Shown here in pieces: positions 12,401 through 27,400 of a stretch of DNA of 64,000 nucleotides. Position 1 is the stretch's first letter. The number at the start of each line of letters is the position of its first letter. The notes beneath the pieces are model-generated. The model was not told where the DNA came from, did not search any database, and saw only the letters and a list, made by a program, of their open reading frames with translations. The translations under genes and the position numbers were made by a program. This DNA comes from Brasenia schreberi (taxonomy: Eukaryota > Streptophyta > Magnoliopsida > Nymphaeales > Cabombaceae): NCBI GenBank assembly GCA_036023115.1, contig JAYKKT010000090.1, positions 34,299,501-34,363,500 on the forward strand, given 5' to 3'.

Positions 12401-15400
12401 GAATCTTCACAGATTATTTGATCTTAAAGATTTGGGTCGACTTCACTATTTTTTGGGCATAGAAGTACTCTATTCTAATCGAGGTATCTTCCTCACTCAC
12501 CGAAAAAAATTGATGGATCTTCTTGAAGAAACTCATATGCTAGAATGTAAACTAAGTAACACTCCTATGAAAGTAAATCAGAAATTGTTTAGTGGTGATA
12601 GTGAAGAGTTCAGAGATATTCACAAATATCAAAAGTTGGTTGACAAACTTATATACTTAACTATTACTCGTCCACATATCACTTATGCAGTTGGCATTGT
12701 TAGCAGATATATCCATTCTCCTACCAAGAATCATATGGATGCAGTGTATAGAATTTTAAGATATCTCAAATCAACATCTCGTATGGGCTTACTTTATTCC
12801 AAATCCTCAAATCAGCATCTTATCATTGAACTTTATTCAAATGAAGACTGGGCTGGATCTCAAGATGACCGCAAATCAACTACAGGATATGTTACTTTAT
12901 TTGGTGGAAATATTATATCATGAAGAAGTAAAAAACATATTGTTGTTGCCACATCTACAACTGAAGCCGAATACAAAGCAATAGCTCAAGCGATGTGTGA
13001 AGGCAAATGTGTGTCTTCTCTAATCAGTGAACTTGGATTTAATTCTATTCATCCTATATCGTTATACTGTGACAGCAGTGCAGCAATTTAGATGGCTACC
13101 AACCCCATATACATGAAAGAACCAAACATATCGAAATTTACTGACATTTTATCAGAGAGAAGATAGCTCTTCAAGAGTTCAAATTGGAGTATGTTAAATC
13201 AGTAAATCAGAGAGCTGATTTTTTTACTAAAGTCACTGCTAGCAGACAACTCAAAGACATGTTATCCAAGCTGGGCGTTCTCAATATCTTTCACCCAACT
13301 TGAGGGGGAGTGTTAGACAAGTTGATTCAGAATAAAAGTTTAAGTAGTTTATAGTTATAGTCTATAAGTCTTGTTATGGGTCGTTATGGGTCTAGTGTAG
13401 ATTTGATTCACTTAGTAGTAGTTAAGATGGATTAGGGGTACTTTTGTCATTCAAGTTAGATTAAGTATAAATAGATTGTTAGGGTTAAAACGTATTAAAG
13501 TGTGAGGCAACAGAGGAGCAGCCGATAGTCTTCATTGTTGGGGCAGATTTGAGGAATGCCTCCAATCTGCCAAACTCTGTAAGTTTCTTTCATATTTCAA
13601 TCAATAAAATTAGTTATTTTTATAATACTAACAGCCCATATGTATTGGCATTCATCCCGAACTTTTACTATTACAAACAACAACTAAGCCTTTTTCCATA
13701 CTAGATGGAGTCAGCTACATAGATATTTTGTTTCCGTAGAGCTCGATCATGTGTCATGCTAACAGTTAACTCCACATAAGCTAGATCATTTTGTATCATT
13801 TCCTTCCAACACTTTTCTGGTCTTACTCTTTCTCTTCTAACATTTTCATCATCTAATTTCTCATACCTTCTTACTGAAGATTTCTTTGGTCGTCTTTCTA
13901 TGACATCCAAATCATCTTATATGATTTTCTCTTATTTTATCATCTATTGGTGTCACTCCCTATTTGTTTCTAATAAGTAATAACATCATTATATATATGG
14001 TCTTTCCTAGCATGGATCTTCATTTCTAATAACCACATTACAATTTCAGAAAATTTTCCACGAAAGCAAGAACCATCATACTGTCTGATTCAACCTTTGG
14101 CACTTTATTGCTCATCAGGCCAAGAAAGGCCACCACATAAAAATATGCTCAACATTCATAGGCAGTCCCATGAGATGCCCAAAATCAGTGAACTGGAAAA
14201 ATATTGCAGGACCAAAGCATCTCTTCTTCACTGGCATCATACAAGTAAATGAAGTAGCCAAATGAACTCCCTAGAATTAAGGCACTCTTGGGATTCTACT
14301 TTTGTCAGTGAAACCATCCATACAAGCTCCGCTGTTTCAAGGCTAGGGTTTCTTCCAACTAGTTTAATCGCAACTTGGAAAAGTCATTAGTTTCACAAAT
14401 CGACACATTAAAAGGATTTTTGTTATGAAAAGATTCATAGAAAGAATAATTCAACATTGTATCATCCTCAAACCAAAATAATTCAACATTGTAGCATCCT
14501 CAAACCAAATTCATCAGCTTGTTTGTAATGGCTAATGCAAGCTTTTAAGAAGATGAATAAAGCCAACTACGATATCATCTATAAATTGAAATGTTCTCTC
14601 AGTTTCAAATTAACATGAAGTACCAAAGGTATTTTGATGGCAGAGACATCAAAGAGAACCAAAAGGTTAACACAAAATGCATGTAGGTTAAATTGTGTGG
14701 TTGCCCTTGTTCAAGGAATTGAGATCTCTTGGGAGATCCGATATCCACATAAGGGATACCAAAAAAGTCTCACTTAAGTTGTAATGTATATATTACTAAA
14801 TAAGGGTAAAATAGTCTTTCAAGTTATAAAGTGTATATAAGTGTAGTCATGACCATTAGGTCATTAAGAGATGAGAAAAGAATAAGATAGGAGCCGTCGA
14901 TTGTTGTTGTATTGCCATTCCATCTCCCATTGACTATTGTTGTTTTTTCTTGATGATTTGGTTTGATTTCAATCAACAATGTATAAAAACGGGCAGATTG
15001 AAGGAAGAGAATCGGACTATTGCGGTTTACAAAAGTGTCAAGGAAGGACTCTCATTCAACCGATCTACCTTCTACGCAGTCTATCCCACGTTCAGCCACA
15101 AAACAAGTATGATCTAACTTGTTTTCCTTAAAAAAGAATATGACAGATCATCCAGGGATAGCTGATAGAGGTGACTCATTTGTCATTACAAATATAAAGT
15201 TGGATGGAAAAAAATATCTTCAATGGTTAAGATCTATCTTATTGGGAGTGAAAGCTAAAGGAAAAATTGAATACTTAATAGGCCGCAATGAAAGGCATGA
15301 CCTAGTAAACCCTGAGTACCCACGATGGGAGAGGGAAGATGCCTTAGTGGCAGCATGACTAATCAATTTCATGATGTCTAACGTTGGAAGATCACTCTTA

Positions 15401-18400
15401 TAACTCAAAATTGCCTATAAAATCTAGAGAGGCTTAATCTCAAAAGAAAAATATAGTAAAGAGAGGTTTACTTTCAAAAGAAAAATATAGTAAAGGAGTA
15501 TTAACTTCTTTAAAAGATTTAGAAGTGGAGGACGGGACCGAAGTCTATTAGCAAATATTACATTGAATTAAGGAGTCTATGGGACGAGCTATCCTATTTG
15601 ATGATGATTAAGGAGTGCGCAAAAGAAAGATCAGATGAATTTGAGAAACGTAAAGTATTTGATCTTTTGAGAGGATCATCATCTGAATATGAAAATATAA
15701 AGAATACTATTTTAGCAAGTGAGGGAATGTCCACACAAGGCATTGTCTACTCTTGAATGATTAGAGAAAAAGATCGGAGGAATTTATAAAAATTTGAAAC
15801 TCCTAACCCCAAAAAAACACCATTCCTTGGAAGAGGTTATAATCAGCCATCAAGAGGGAAAGGCAGTTTCAAGAGCAGAGGTTGTGGAGACAACGCCATG
15901 GATGGCAGAGAAGTTGTGAAATGCATATATTATCGCAAACCACGACACACTAAGGAACAATACTGAAAATTAATTGGTCGCCCTAACTATGTGTAAAATG
16001 AAGCTATTGAAGCTATGTTTGCAGGTAATCAAGAGATTGAAGCAGAAAATGCAAGTGAGGCAATCAAAATGATTTTAACGAGATTAGAAGGATTAGAAGG
16101 GTGACTTATAGAGACTCCAGTTGTTGCACCACCTTCGTCAAACAGCATTAATGCTACTATAGCTACTACGCTGAGTGATATAGCAAGACCCAGTGGTAAT
16201 GTATCTGATTTAAAATCTCCACAACACATTTATTGGTTATTAATTCAGGTATATCGAAACACATGGTAAATTAGCTATTTGATTATCACGAAGTGCATGA
16301 TAAAGTAAAAATTAATAATAATTCCTTTGTCTCAGTCAGGGAGAAAGAAAAGTTGTGGACAGTACTTGGAGTATTAGATCAAGTTCTTTATGTTCCAAAC
16401 ATTTTGATGAATCTCTTATCAATTAGTGCATTAACTTGAAGGTTGACCTATGAAGTACACTTCTTTACATTATCTTGTGTATTTTAGGAACAAAGGACGA
16501 AAAGGATCATTGGATTTCGTAGAAAGAGTGTAAGATTGTACATACATGGAGGAAAACACGAAGATATAGCAGCCAATGCAGTATCTACGCAAAGTGAGAT
16601 GGAGTTAACACTATGACATCGAAGTCTTGAACATCCACCGGTTCAAATGATTAAGTTGTTATAATGAAATGAGTAGAGTTCAAAAAAAAATGCTAGTTTT
16701 AAGTGTGAGGCATGTTGATTAGGAATATATGTTAGAACCAGTGTTGGTGCGATATGTATCGTTACGATACGGGTTGTGTATCGCAATCAGCCATTTATGA
16801 GGTTGTCCCATGCGATACGCGATACATCCCGTATCGCATGATACAGCATGTATCGCACATATCGTACGATATGGACGATACGGCCAAGGACCTGCCAAAC
16901 ATAAACCCACATTTTTATGGGTTTGTGGTGTTTATTTAAGGCTCTCAAGTGTGTCTCTGGTGGCTCTCCCCTCCTTCGTGTTTAAGGCTCCAAAAGTACT
17001 CTAAGGTGTTCGTGCAAGGCTTCCAACCCGTGTTTTAGGTATACTTTTTTAGTTTTTTGAGTTTTTTTTATTTGTTATTTTTTAGTGTTATTTACGTTTT
17101 TTTTTTTTTAAATGACAAAATATAAAGTTACAAAATGTGTGAATATTATTTTTATTGTATCCGTAAAGTGGGAGGCACTCTGTTTAAGTGTTATATAAAG
17201 ATTAAGGATTTAAGAATTGTTTTTATTTTTAGATTTTTATTAGATTTAAGATTTCAATTGAGATGGCAAGAAGGGGTTTAGGGACTCTCAATCTGAGTAT
17301 GATGATCCAGCATAACAGTGGGATACACCAGTTAAGGAAAATAAATTTAAAATAAAATGTTTGTTTTGTGAAAAGGTAGTTAGTGGTGGAATTTCATGAT
17401 TAAAACATAGTAGAGACTAGGAAAGAAGTTGTTGATTGAACAGGAAGAGTTAGGAAATTGTCAGAAGTCATTAAATGGTAATGTCTACAAATGATTGAGA
17501 GGATACTTTAGAGGATATAAGAGAAGGATTATTTACAGATGTATGGGGAAGAGGATGATGTTATTGGATTGGGTGATAATATTATTTCTGATGGTATTAC
17601 AAAGGTTGGTAGTAATAGTTCTCGACCACCAAGAAGAATAGAAAAGGTTGTTGAAGATGTTGCAATTGAAAGTGGTAGAAGAGGAAGGAGTAGAGGAAGA
17701 GATTCTTCTGGCATTCAGTCATTTTTTTCCATCTAGCACTACACATAATGTTCAACCTAAAATTCGTGTTACTATGGCTTTAGAGCAATTACATGTACGG
17801 GCAGACCTTGTAGTGGGCAAATGGTTCTATGATGCATGTATTTCATTTAATGAAACAAACAGTTTTCATTTTCAAGAAATGACGGATGCAATTGCTAACA
17901 TTAGTCCAAGGTATAAGATCCCTTCTTATCAAAAGTTTAGAGGAAAACAATTAAATAAGATTGTCCTTTAAGTACAAGAATATTGTTCGACTTTGAGAGA
18001 GTCATGGAAGGAGACAAGAAGCGTTATCATGGCAGACAGATAGACAGATAGGCGAGGAAGGCCTTTGTTAAACTTTATTATCTACTATCGTAAAGTACTT
18101 ATGTTTTTGAGATCTCTAAACATGTCAAAAGAGAACAGAGGTAATAAGGCAAGAGTTTGATAAGGTGATATCCGAGTTTGGGCAAGAGGATGTAGTCAAA
18201 TTCATTACATATAATGCATCTAACTATAAAGATGTTAGGAAGGAGTTAGCAGGTACTTACGGTACTTTCTATTAAACATCATCTGGAGCCCATTGTTTAG
18301 ACCTCATACTTGAGAATATTGGTGAGATGGATGAAATAAAAGTAGCAACTGAGTGTTGCCAAGATATCACCAAATTTATCAACAACCATGTTTTTGTATT

Positions 18401-21400
18401 ATATATGAGGAAGAGGAGGAGTAGATATACAGATAGTGCAGAGCTCCTTCGTACAACTGCAACTCGATTTGCAACTAATTTCTTATCTATACATAGCATT
18501 GTAAAACAAAAGCAAGCCTTCAAGAGATGTTCTCCTCAAATGAGTGAATAATTTGCACAATTGCCTCAAAATAGAAGAAACATAAAGTTAAATGTGATTT
18601 CAAAGATAGTGAAAGTTTGAGATTGGCTGATAGCGAAGAAAAACCATCTATGAGTTATCTTTATGAATATATGAATAGGGCAAAAGAAGCCATTAGAAGT
18701 AATTTCAATAGAAGAAAGAAAAATTATGTACCCATGTGAAACATTATAAATAGCAGATGAAACAAACAATTGCATCAACTTATTTATGCATTAACTTATT
18801 ACCTAAACCCAGCATTGAGGTACTCAACAAGTTTTAAAAGAGACGATGAGTTAAACCTAGACAGATTAATCCTTGATGAGAATAGAGCAGATATTATACA
18901 TCGAGAGATAAAGATCGACGATAACGTTCTTCACTTGATGGGTTTGCCAGTAACAATTTGCAACCATACTAATATGCGCCCAAATAAATTGTTTATCTTC
19001 ATATTTAAATTTCTTAAATATTATATTTATTGTGGATTAAGTCCCTCATGTTTGTCTTTTTTTATCACATATTTGGTGGAATAGGTTTGGAAGTGATTGC
19101 ACAAACCTTAGAGATTTTCCAATAAGAGTTCTGAGCCAAACTTGTAGTAACGGATTGTGAAAAGAATTGGAGTGTCTTTAACACATCCATACAAAAAAGT
19201 GAAACAGGTTGGAACATAAGCGGCTCAATGACTTAGTTTTCATCCGTTATAACATATAACTCTGACACAAGTAATCTTGTATTAGTTACTACTTAAATAT
19301 TTTATTTAATATTTTATTTTATGGATTAAATTATAAATATTATTTACCAATTACTTATCTTTCTTTCTTATAGGCAATCAAAAAAGTTAAATAGGAAAGA
19401 AAATCAATTAAATCCAATAAGTTTGATAATTTTGATATATTAGAGTAGTGGATTATAAAGATAACGAAGCAAATGCACTCCTAACCGAAGAATACATTCC
19501 ATGGATTAATTTGGAAGGAGTGCATCAACAACAATAATGGGGATGAAGATTTTGATTTTGATGCAGGTGGTGAGAATCTTTAGCAAGGAGAAGATCAAGA
19601 TTATTTACTTCATGATCGTGATTATGTATAAATGCATTTTTCTCAATTATGAAAATTATATTTTTCTAAGGATGTATGTCCTGGATTAAAATATGTAATT
19701 CCTTTTTCAATTATTAAATAGTGAATGATGAATATGTATTAAATTTTTGTATTATATGAATTCTTTGCAATTATCATATTTTTTAGTATTAAATTACGAT
19801 ATGAGGTGATACAACATGATACATGTTGTGGACCAAAATGATACATCATACAATACGCATTTAATAACACTGGTTATAACTACTTTTCCTACAAGTGTAT
19901 CATGAACTCAGTATCTGTTTAATCTAATACACTTTAATGTATGGGGCCCTTGCCCAATTTTTGCCATTACTGGACATAAATTTCCTCTTTTATAGAGTAT
20001 TACTCACGCTTTACTATCCTTAATTTGCTAAAATCTAAAGATGGGGATGGCAGGATATTTACATTGTTTCAGTTTATTGAAAAACAATTTCAAGCAAAAA
20101 TCAAGGCCGTTTGGTCCGATAATGGGGTAAATTCCCATCAACGGTGTTTAAAAGCTACTTGGCACACATAGATTATACATAAAACATTATGTGCTTATTC
20201 ACTACAATAGAACGCAGTAGCAGAAAGGAAAAACAAGCACATCTTGGAGGTAGCTCGAACTTTAATGATTGCAGGCTCTACTCTAAAATATCTATGGGGA
20301 GAAGCAGTTCTTCCAGCAGTATATCTTATAAACAGGTCACCTTCGACTGTTCTTGAAGGGAATATACCCTTACCGGTACTATTTCTGAATGAGAAATTGT
20401 TTAATTTACCACCTATAGTTTTTGGGTATGCCTTCTATATACTTGTGCATCATCACAGTAGAGACAAACTCGACCCTAGAGCATTTAAGTGTGTTTTATC
20501 GGTTACTCACCATTTCATAAAGGATACAGGTGTTATGATCCAATTTCAAAGAAGTTTTTGTGTATTAAAAGATGTAACATTTCACGAACTCAAGAATTAT
20601 AATAGTCATGAGGGGGAGCACGAAAAAGAATCAAAGTCACAAGAGTCATTATTGTCGATGCTCACAGAAGAGGATAGTGAAGTGATGGATGAAGAATGTC
20701 AAGACAAGATCTACGATAAAGAAGATCATCAAGAGAGATGCTCCAAGTACACTAGTGGAAGACATAATATATTTTCAACTCATGAAGAAGTTGTTGAAAT
20801 ACAGCCAACTACATAATCTTTAGAATTGCCAATTGCGCTAAGAAAAGAAAGAAGGAAATATACGTATCCAATCAGCAACTATATTCAAAATTGCCAGAAA
20901 ACGTTTGTGGCCAGATCAGATACTGAGAGTGTTCCAAAAGCATGAGAAGAAGCATGTGCATCTAAAGAGTGACAGCATGCCATGCAACAAGAAATAAATG
21001 CCCTAGAGAAGAATAACACTTTACATCATGAATCTACCTAAGAGAAAAGATGTGGTAGGTAGTAAATGAGTATATACACTTAAGTATAAACCATCTAGGA
21101 AAGTTGACATCAGGAGACATTTGTCCCAGTGGCGAAGATGACATCAATTTGAGTATTTATCAGTTTACGGCTAATAAGGGTTGTAATTTATGGCAAATAG
21201 ATGTCAAAAATGCCTTCCTGTATAAGGATCTTAATGAAAAAGTATACATGGAGATACTGCAGGGGTTTAAACATCTTTATGGACCAAATAATGTTTGTTT
21301 CCTAAAGAAAACCTTATCTAGACTAAAACAGTACCCTCGTGCATGGTTTAAAAAATTTAGTGAAGGAATTATTGGCCTTGGATATACGAGAAGTAAAATT

Positions 21401-24400
21401 GATCATACAGTGTTCTTTAAGTTAGGGACAAGTATCTCAATACTAATTGTATATATTGATGACATTGTGATGACGAAGAAAAAATCAGCCACTTAAAGAA
21501 AAAAAGGCATCACCTATTCGACTTTGGACATTTTCACTATTTCTTAGGCATTGAAGTATTGAGGTCACAAAAAGGCATTTTTCTAACTCAACGCAAATAT
21601 ACTATAGATCTATTAAAGGAAACAATTACTTATGGGTCGCGACCAAGTGACATCCCAATGGACATAAATCACACATTGGGATTAGATACGGGCAAAGAAG
21701 TTGTTGACATTAAGAGATCAACAATTGGTTGAAAAATTAATATATCTGACCGTCACAAGGCCAGACATAACCTATGCAATTGGAATCCTAAGCAAGTGTA
21801 TGAATGCACCAAAGCAACCACACATGAGTGCAGTCTTTAGAGTTCTTAGATATCAAGAATACTCCAGGAAATGGAATTTTATATTATAAACACGGACATA
21901 TCATCATAGAGGTGTATCCAAATGCATATTGAGCAGGATGCATAGATGATAGAAAGTCCACTATAGATTATGTTACATTACTTAGGGGGAATTTGGTTTC
22001 TTAGAAAAGCAAGAAACAATCGGTAGTAGCATGATCGAGTGAGGAGGCAGAATATAGAGCGAGAACACACGGAACCAGCGAAGGATTATTGTTGATCTTC
22101 CTGGTAACTAAACTCCAAGAAAAATTACAGCTCCCAATCGCACTACACAGAGATAATAAAGTCGTAATTCATATTGTTACTAATCCATTGCATCATGTAA
22201 GGACTAAACATATAGAAGTGGATTGTCACCTTATATGAGAAAAGATTGAAAACAAAGTAATACACGTAAGGTACGTGAAATCTAAAGATCATATTCTCAC
22301 CAAAGCAATACGAAAACCCACGTTCAACACGTTATGCAGCAAGTTGGGATCTATAATTATCTTTCTCCTAACTTGAGGGGGAGTGTTGAAGGAATCAAGA
22401 TCTATTGGGAAATCTGATATCCACATAAGGAATACCAAAAAAGTCTCACTTAAGTTGTAATGTATATATTACTAAATAAGGGTAGAATAGTCTTTAAAAT
22501 TACAAAGTGTATATAAGTGTAATTCTGGCAATTAGATCATTAAGAGATGAGAAGACAATAAGATAGGAGCCATCGACTCCATAGAAGGAGGGTGTGCTAA
22601 CATTCTATCTCCCATTGACTATTGTTGTTTTTTCTTGATCATTTGGTGTTTGATTTCAATGCCATGATGGCCTGCATCCAGACAAGATTCCAAAAGGTTT
22701 CTTACCCTTTAATTCCCAAATGTCCAGCGAGTCAGACACTGTAGATGACAATAAATAATCCCTGAAAGCCATAACCTCATTTGACAGCTCCGATCTCCGT
22801 TCCTACAGAGAAATACTTTCCATAAGCAATAATATTCATCTAAATGCCAAGAATCAGTGATCACAATAAGAAGTTTTTGTCAAATACTAACTAGAATTTT
22901 AGAGAATATGAATCCTCTAAGTTCTTGGCTGAGGTCCTCTGTACGAGGATCTTCTAGAGTGACCCCTGCAGCATATAAAAGTAAGAGTTACAGTATATCT
23001 ACAAACTTAGCTACTATAACACGTGCAAGCACATCAGAGTCTCGGTATTCATATCAGTGTGGTGATGCAAATAAAAAGGCATGTGTGGCATATCTCAGAT
23101 CAATTAACTGGAAATTTTAATGTATTAACTAAGGACCTAACAGAACATAGCATAGCCTATTTCTGCAATCATCCTTACCAATTCATCATTTAACATCATA
23201 TTCTGAACAGTACACTACATTATTATGCACCAAAAGTTCAAGATAGCTGTCATTAACAATAACATCAATCTATCAGCTCTTAAAGACAAAGAGGAGATAA
23301 TTTTGCATCACTGAAAAGAGTATTGAATTGAGTCATCATTCACACACTGTGGACATTGTAACTTATAGATAATAATAAGATAACATTATTGATGTTTTTT
23401 GCTATGTTGGGCACATAGATAACAATATTAAGACATGCAATCACCCAAGCAGTTGAAGCCAAATGACAACACAGTTATCTTTATGAAAGAAACAAACCAT
23501 AAAAGCACAATTTTGTGCCACATCAGATATGGTAAAATACAGCACATGCAAGATACTCCGTCTTCAAACTAAGTGTGATGTATGATTAACCAGCCTTTAG
23601 ATAGAAAAAAAGCACTAACATAAATAAGTGGAAATATAGATTATATCTGCTTCCTCATCTGAACAAGTTATGCAGTCATACACGCAACCACAAGCATATG
23701 CGTGCACATTCACATGGACATTCATGCAGTGTTGTTCAAATTGACGCCTATGTCAGCATATAGGTAGATGGTCTTACCGCCCCTTAGGCACATAGGTGCG
23801 CTATTTTAGCAAAGAACCCCATATATGTAATAGAAAACCTCATTTACAGTGCAACATCGTTTAGGTAAATGTCTTTGTATATACAGGACATGTAAGTAAG
23901 CTGATACCCTTTGTTTGAACTCATTAAAAAAGTTAACAATTTTATATTTTAAATACCTAGGGTCAATTTTTAAGAGTGATGGAAGAATTGATGGAGATGT
24001 TACGCATAGAATTAATGTTGGTTGGTTAAAATAGAGAGGAGTATAGAGCAACAATTAGGCCTGAGGTGTTTTATGGTTCTGAGTGTTGGGCAGTTAATCA
24101 TCAACATATACAAAAGATGTCTGTGACAGAAATGAAGATGTTGAGATGGATGAGTGGTCATACAAGAAAAGACCGTATACATAATGAGGTTATTAGAAAT
24201 AAATTAGGAGTGGTACCAATAGAGGATAAAATGACAAAATATCATTTAAGATGGTTTGGACATATAGAAAGAAGATCAAAAGAAGAACCTGTAAGAAGGT
24301 ATGAAAAACAAAATTTGGAAAGTATTAAAAGAGGTGGAGGACGACCACAAAAGTGTTGGAAAGAAACAATAAAGAATGATCTAGCTTATTGTGAGTTAAC

Positions 24401-27400
24401 TGCTAACATGGCACACGATAGGGATCTGTGGAAACAAAGAATCCATGTAGCCGACCCCGTCTAGTATGGGAAAAGGCTTAGTTGTTGTTGTTTTATACAG
24501 ATGTTCATGAGCACATGGGAGATGTTCACATGCACCTAGAGCTCTTGAAACAGACAAACACATGTACACAGATTTAGTATGTGTATTGGTGATCATGAGT
24601 ACAAGTAAGAAGGTAGAAAATTGCAAAACCTTTCTTTACAGTGCTGTCATCCATAGCCTTATACTCCATGTTTTTTAACGCAAGCTCCACGCCATAACCA
24701 CCAAGATTTAGAAACTCTCCTGCACCAATTGCACCACAGTCGCCAGACTCTTTCTCACATCCAGATGGCAGTACAGGCCTAACAACATATCTAATTTTTC
24801 CCTGCCAGCGAAATAAGTAATCTAATCACTAGATGATTATATTATTCATCAACAAAGTAAAGGCAACATAAAAAAAACACAGAGATGGGCATACACTCAC
24901 AAGGACAACTCTATTTCACAAACAAATTGCAGTTGTGTCCAACAACAAATCTAAACTTCCTTGCCAAAGAAAAGAAGCAACACACAGTAAAGGCATCATA
25001 AGACGTGCACACATGCACGTGCACCTTCACATGCAAGGGTAGTAAGGCACAAACATCCTACACCTCCCCCCAATACGCGCTAGCACAGATACAAACAAGC
25101 AAAGGCACAGGGACACACACAAGCACCACGGACGAACAAGACTTCCACCAGAATGTCAACAATTGAAAGGTGAAAGTTAACACAAAGATCAAAACATGCA
25201 AAGTTTTCAACTGCAAAAAGAGTAACCAGTTAACTGCAAGTTCTCAAGCCAAAGACTTCAAAAAGCAGCCAAAGTTCAAGTAACCCGCAGAATCGACAGA
25301 ATGTTGTCCCAACTCAATTAATATTCAATCTGGAGCTGATCTGCCAGAAACTTTAATTGTGGCTTTTTTTTAATGTCTACGACACCAAAACTTTATGCAC
25401 CTAAATAAATGGGGTTCAGCGAACAAGCTAAGGAAGATCATAAGGAGCAAAAGCTGTCTCCTAGCACATTGTTTATAATGACTTTTCAACAGATTCATTT
25501 CAAGAATCATGCACGACAACAACCTCGTTTGACTCAGACCATAAAGCACTGCACGAGATTAATCCATCTACTATATGAGCTAGAAGAAATCCACAACTGA
25601 ATAAGATGGAAGCTACTGGTGATCACAGCTAAGTATTTCTCATAATGCCCAATGGCCTAACTGCGACCAACTATATTCTGGCTGATGTTAAGAGGATCTA
25701 AAGTGACACACTTATGTGACACAAAATAGATATAGAAAATATATACGTACACGTATAACATGGAGAGAGACACAGAAATGAAACAAGATCTTTGTTCCTA
25801 TATAGTATAACAAAACTCGTCTACTTGGCCCTCGGTAGCAGCTATGGCAGCCAAAAAGGAAAAGGTACAGCAAACAGGAATACCGAGCTTCCCAGGTTCC
25901 CATAGCGCTTTGTTATTATACCAACCTTCTTAGTAGCATCTACAAGAGCAACATGAAAATCTTTGAAACACTGTGTGCCAAGAGCTCCATACAAGATAGC
26001 AATTGGAGTTCCAGTGCTTGACCCAACATATATGTGGTCGAAATCAAAAAGTTCTGGTTGTTCGAATGAGCTTTCAGATCTGCAGAAAAAGGTATTCATT
26101 ATTCCAAATGCAAGCTAAATGTGTGAAATACCTATTCAGACGCTTCACAAAATTGTGGAAACATAAGAATGCATCGTACAGGTCAGTTGGGGCATCAAGC
26201 CACAAGAGCAATTCCGAAACGTCAAAAAATATATTTCCACCAGTGTCGACCCAGCAACATTTCCCACCAATATTCATGGGATTCTTGCCCACCAACAAAT
26301 GATCAATTCTCTTGTCATCAAATCCTCCACCTGAGCTTAGAGTGTCTGAACCTTCATGTATTGAAGCATTTTCGACCGTCAGAGGAAAAGAAGACAATGA
26401 TTCCTCAGCCAACTGCCTATACAAAACCAATCTAGGAGATGCTGACCGCAAAAGAAGAGAAAATTCAAATACAGATGACAATGGTTCATTTAGCAAAGAA
26501 TGTCCATGTGCGACAATTTTCTGGAGGCAGCTTTTTGCAGATGAGGCATCAACATCATGCTTAGTTTCATGCCAACTGTCAACAAACTCCCAAAAGAGAT
26601 TCTTCCATTCTTTTGACAATAATTCACTGCAAGGGATACAACTAAGAGATAAGTTGAAGACGAAGCATAGATGTAGTTAACCAAAACTAGTTGTTATCAT
26701 TAAACAGAACCCAGCATTCAAGTAATTACATATTTCAAGCAAGGTAGTTGGTTCTTGAAGAAGAAACAGTCAACATCTATTGGAACAAGAATTTATGTGC
26801 TTGACAAATCATTGAAAGCAGAACTGATAAAACAACTTCTGATCCTCGCTCATGCAAGGTGAATAGCACCGTAGTTCTGTGTTATAATGCCATAGCATAG
26901 AAATAAATGTATACATGAAAACCAAACCATGTATGTCTTATGCTAACGGTGCTTACAAAAACACAACCTAGAAAAGGATCCCATCCTCAACATAATTGTC
27001 AAACGGACTCACAAAAACAGCAACTTGTTTTAGACAATTAATGAACTAACACACAGCATTTCAAACCAGAAGACTTGTCATAGTCACCGATGCATCTTTC
27101 ACAAATCATCGACTACCAAAAGATGCCCAGGCAACATTAATAGTCCAACACCATCATACCAGGCCAGGAATGCCTCGGAGTTTCGCCCACATTTATAAAT
27201 GTAAGGAATTGTCTTCTCAAAATAAACACCTAAAAAACTCATGCAAGTTTCAAGAATGGGTTAGGATCATTACGGAGACCACATTGAGCATAATATGTAA
27301 GAAGGATGGTGCTGACTGAGACAAAGAGGAGTAGTAGAAAACATAGTTTGCAATTTATTTTGGATTAGCATGTGAAATGAAGCCAGAGACAAAGAGATGG

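Larger units (their letters stand above)
8325..13633 (+). mobile_element. Ty1/Copia LTR retrotransposon (5.3 kb), full structure but disrupted
   Basis: LTRs at about 8325-8632 and 13311-13633 begin TGTTAGACAAG, and the right one ends CTAACA, the inverse of its start. Between them, in Copia order, lie gag, protease, integrase, reverse transcriptase and RNase H, followed by 'gagggggag' directly before the 3' LTR. The 5' LTR and the 3' LTR are very similar up to 'aaattagtta', where the 5' copy then diverges. 'ctaac' occurs just before the element and again at 13628-13632; this may be a target duplication or the LTR terminus. It is in intron 6 of UGGT, antisense to that gene. Confidence 0.9.
14708..22660 (+). 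mobile_element. Ty1/Copia LTR retrotransposon split by a hAT transposon
   Basis: The 5' LTR is about 14708-14978 (starts TGTTCAAGG, ends TCAACA) and the 3' LTR 22384-22660 (starts TGTTGAAGG after 'cttgagggggag'). Flanking 5-mers gccct (14703-14707) and gccat (22661-22665) could be a target duplication with one change. The body is in Copia order but heavily decayed. A hAT element occupies 16739-19872. Without it the Copia is about 4.8 kb. Its right end is about 45 bp from the splice donor of UGGT exon 6. Confidence 0.88.

Noticed and set aside
16739..19872. Domesticated hAT gene
   Set aside because: Stops and shifts break every domain, and it keeps intact termini and target duplication, as expected for a dead transposon.
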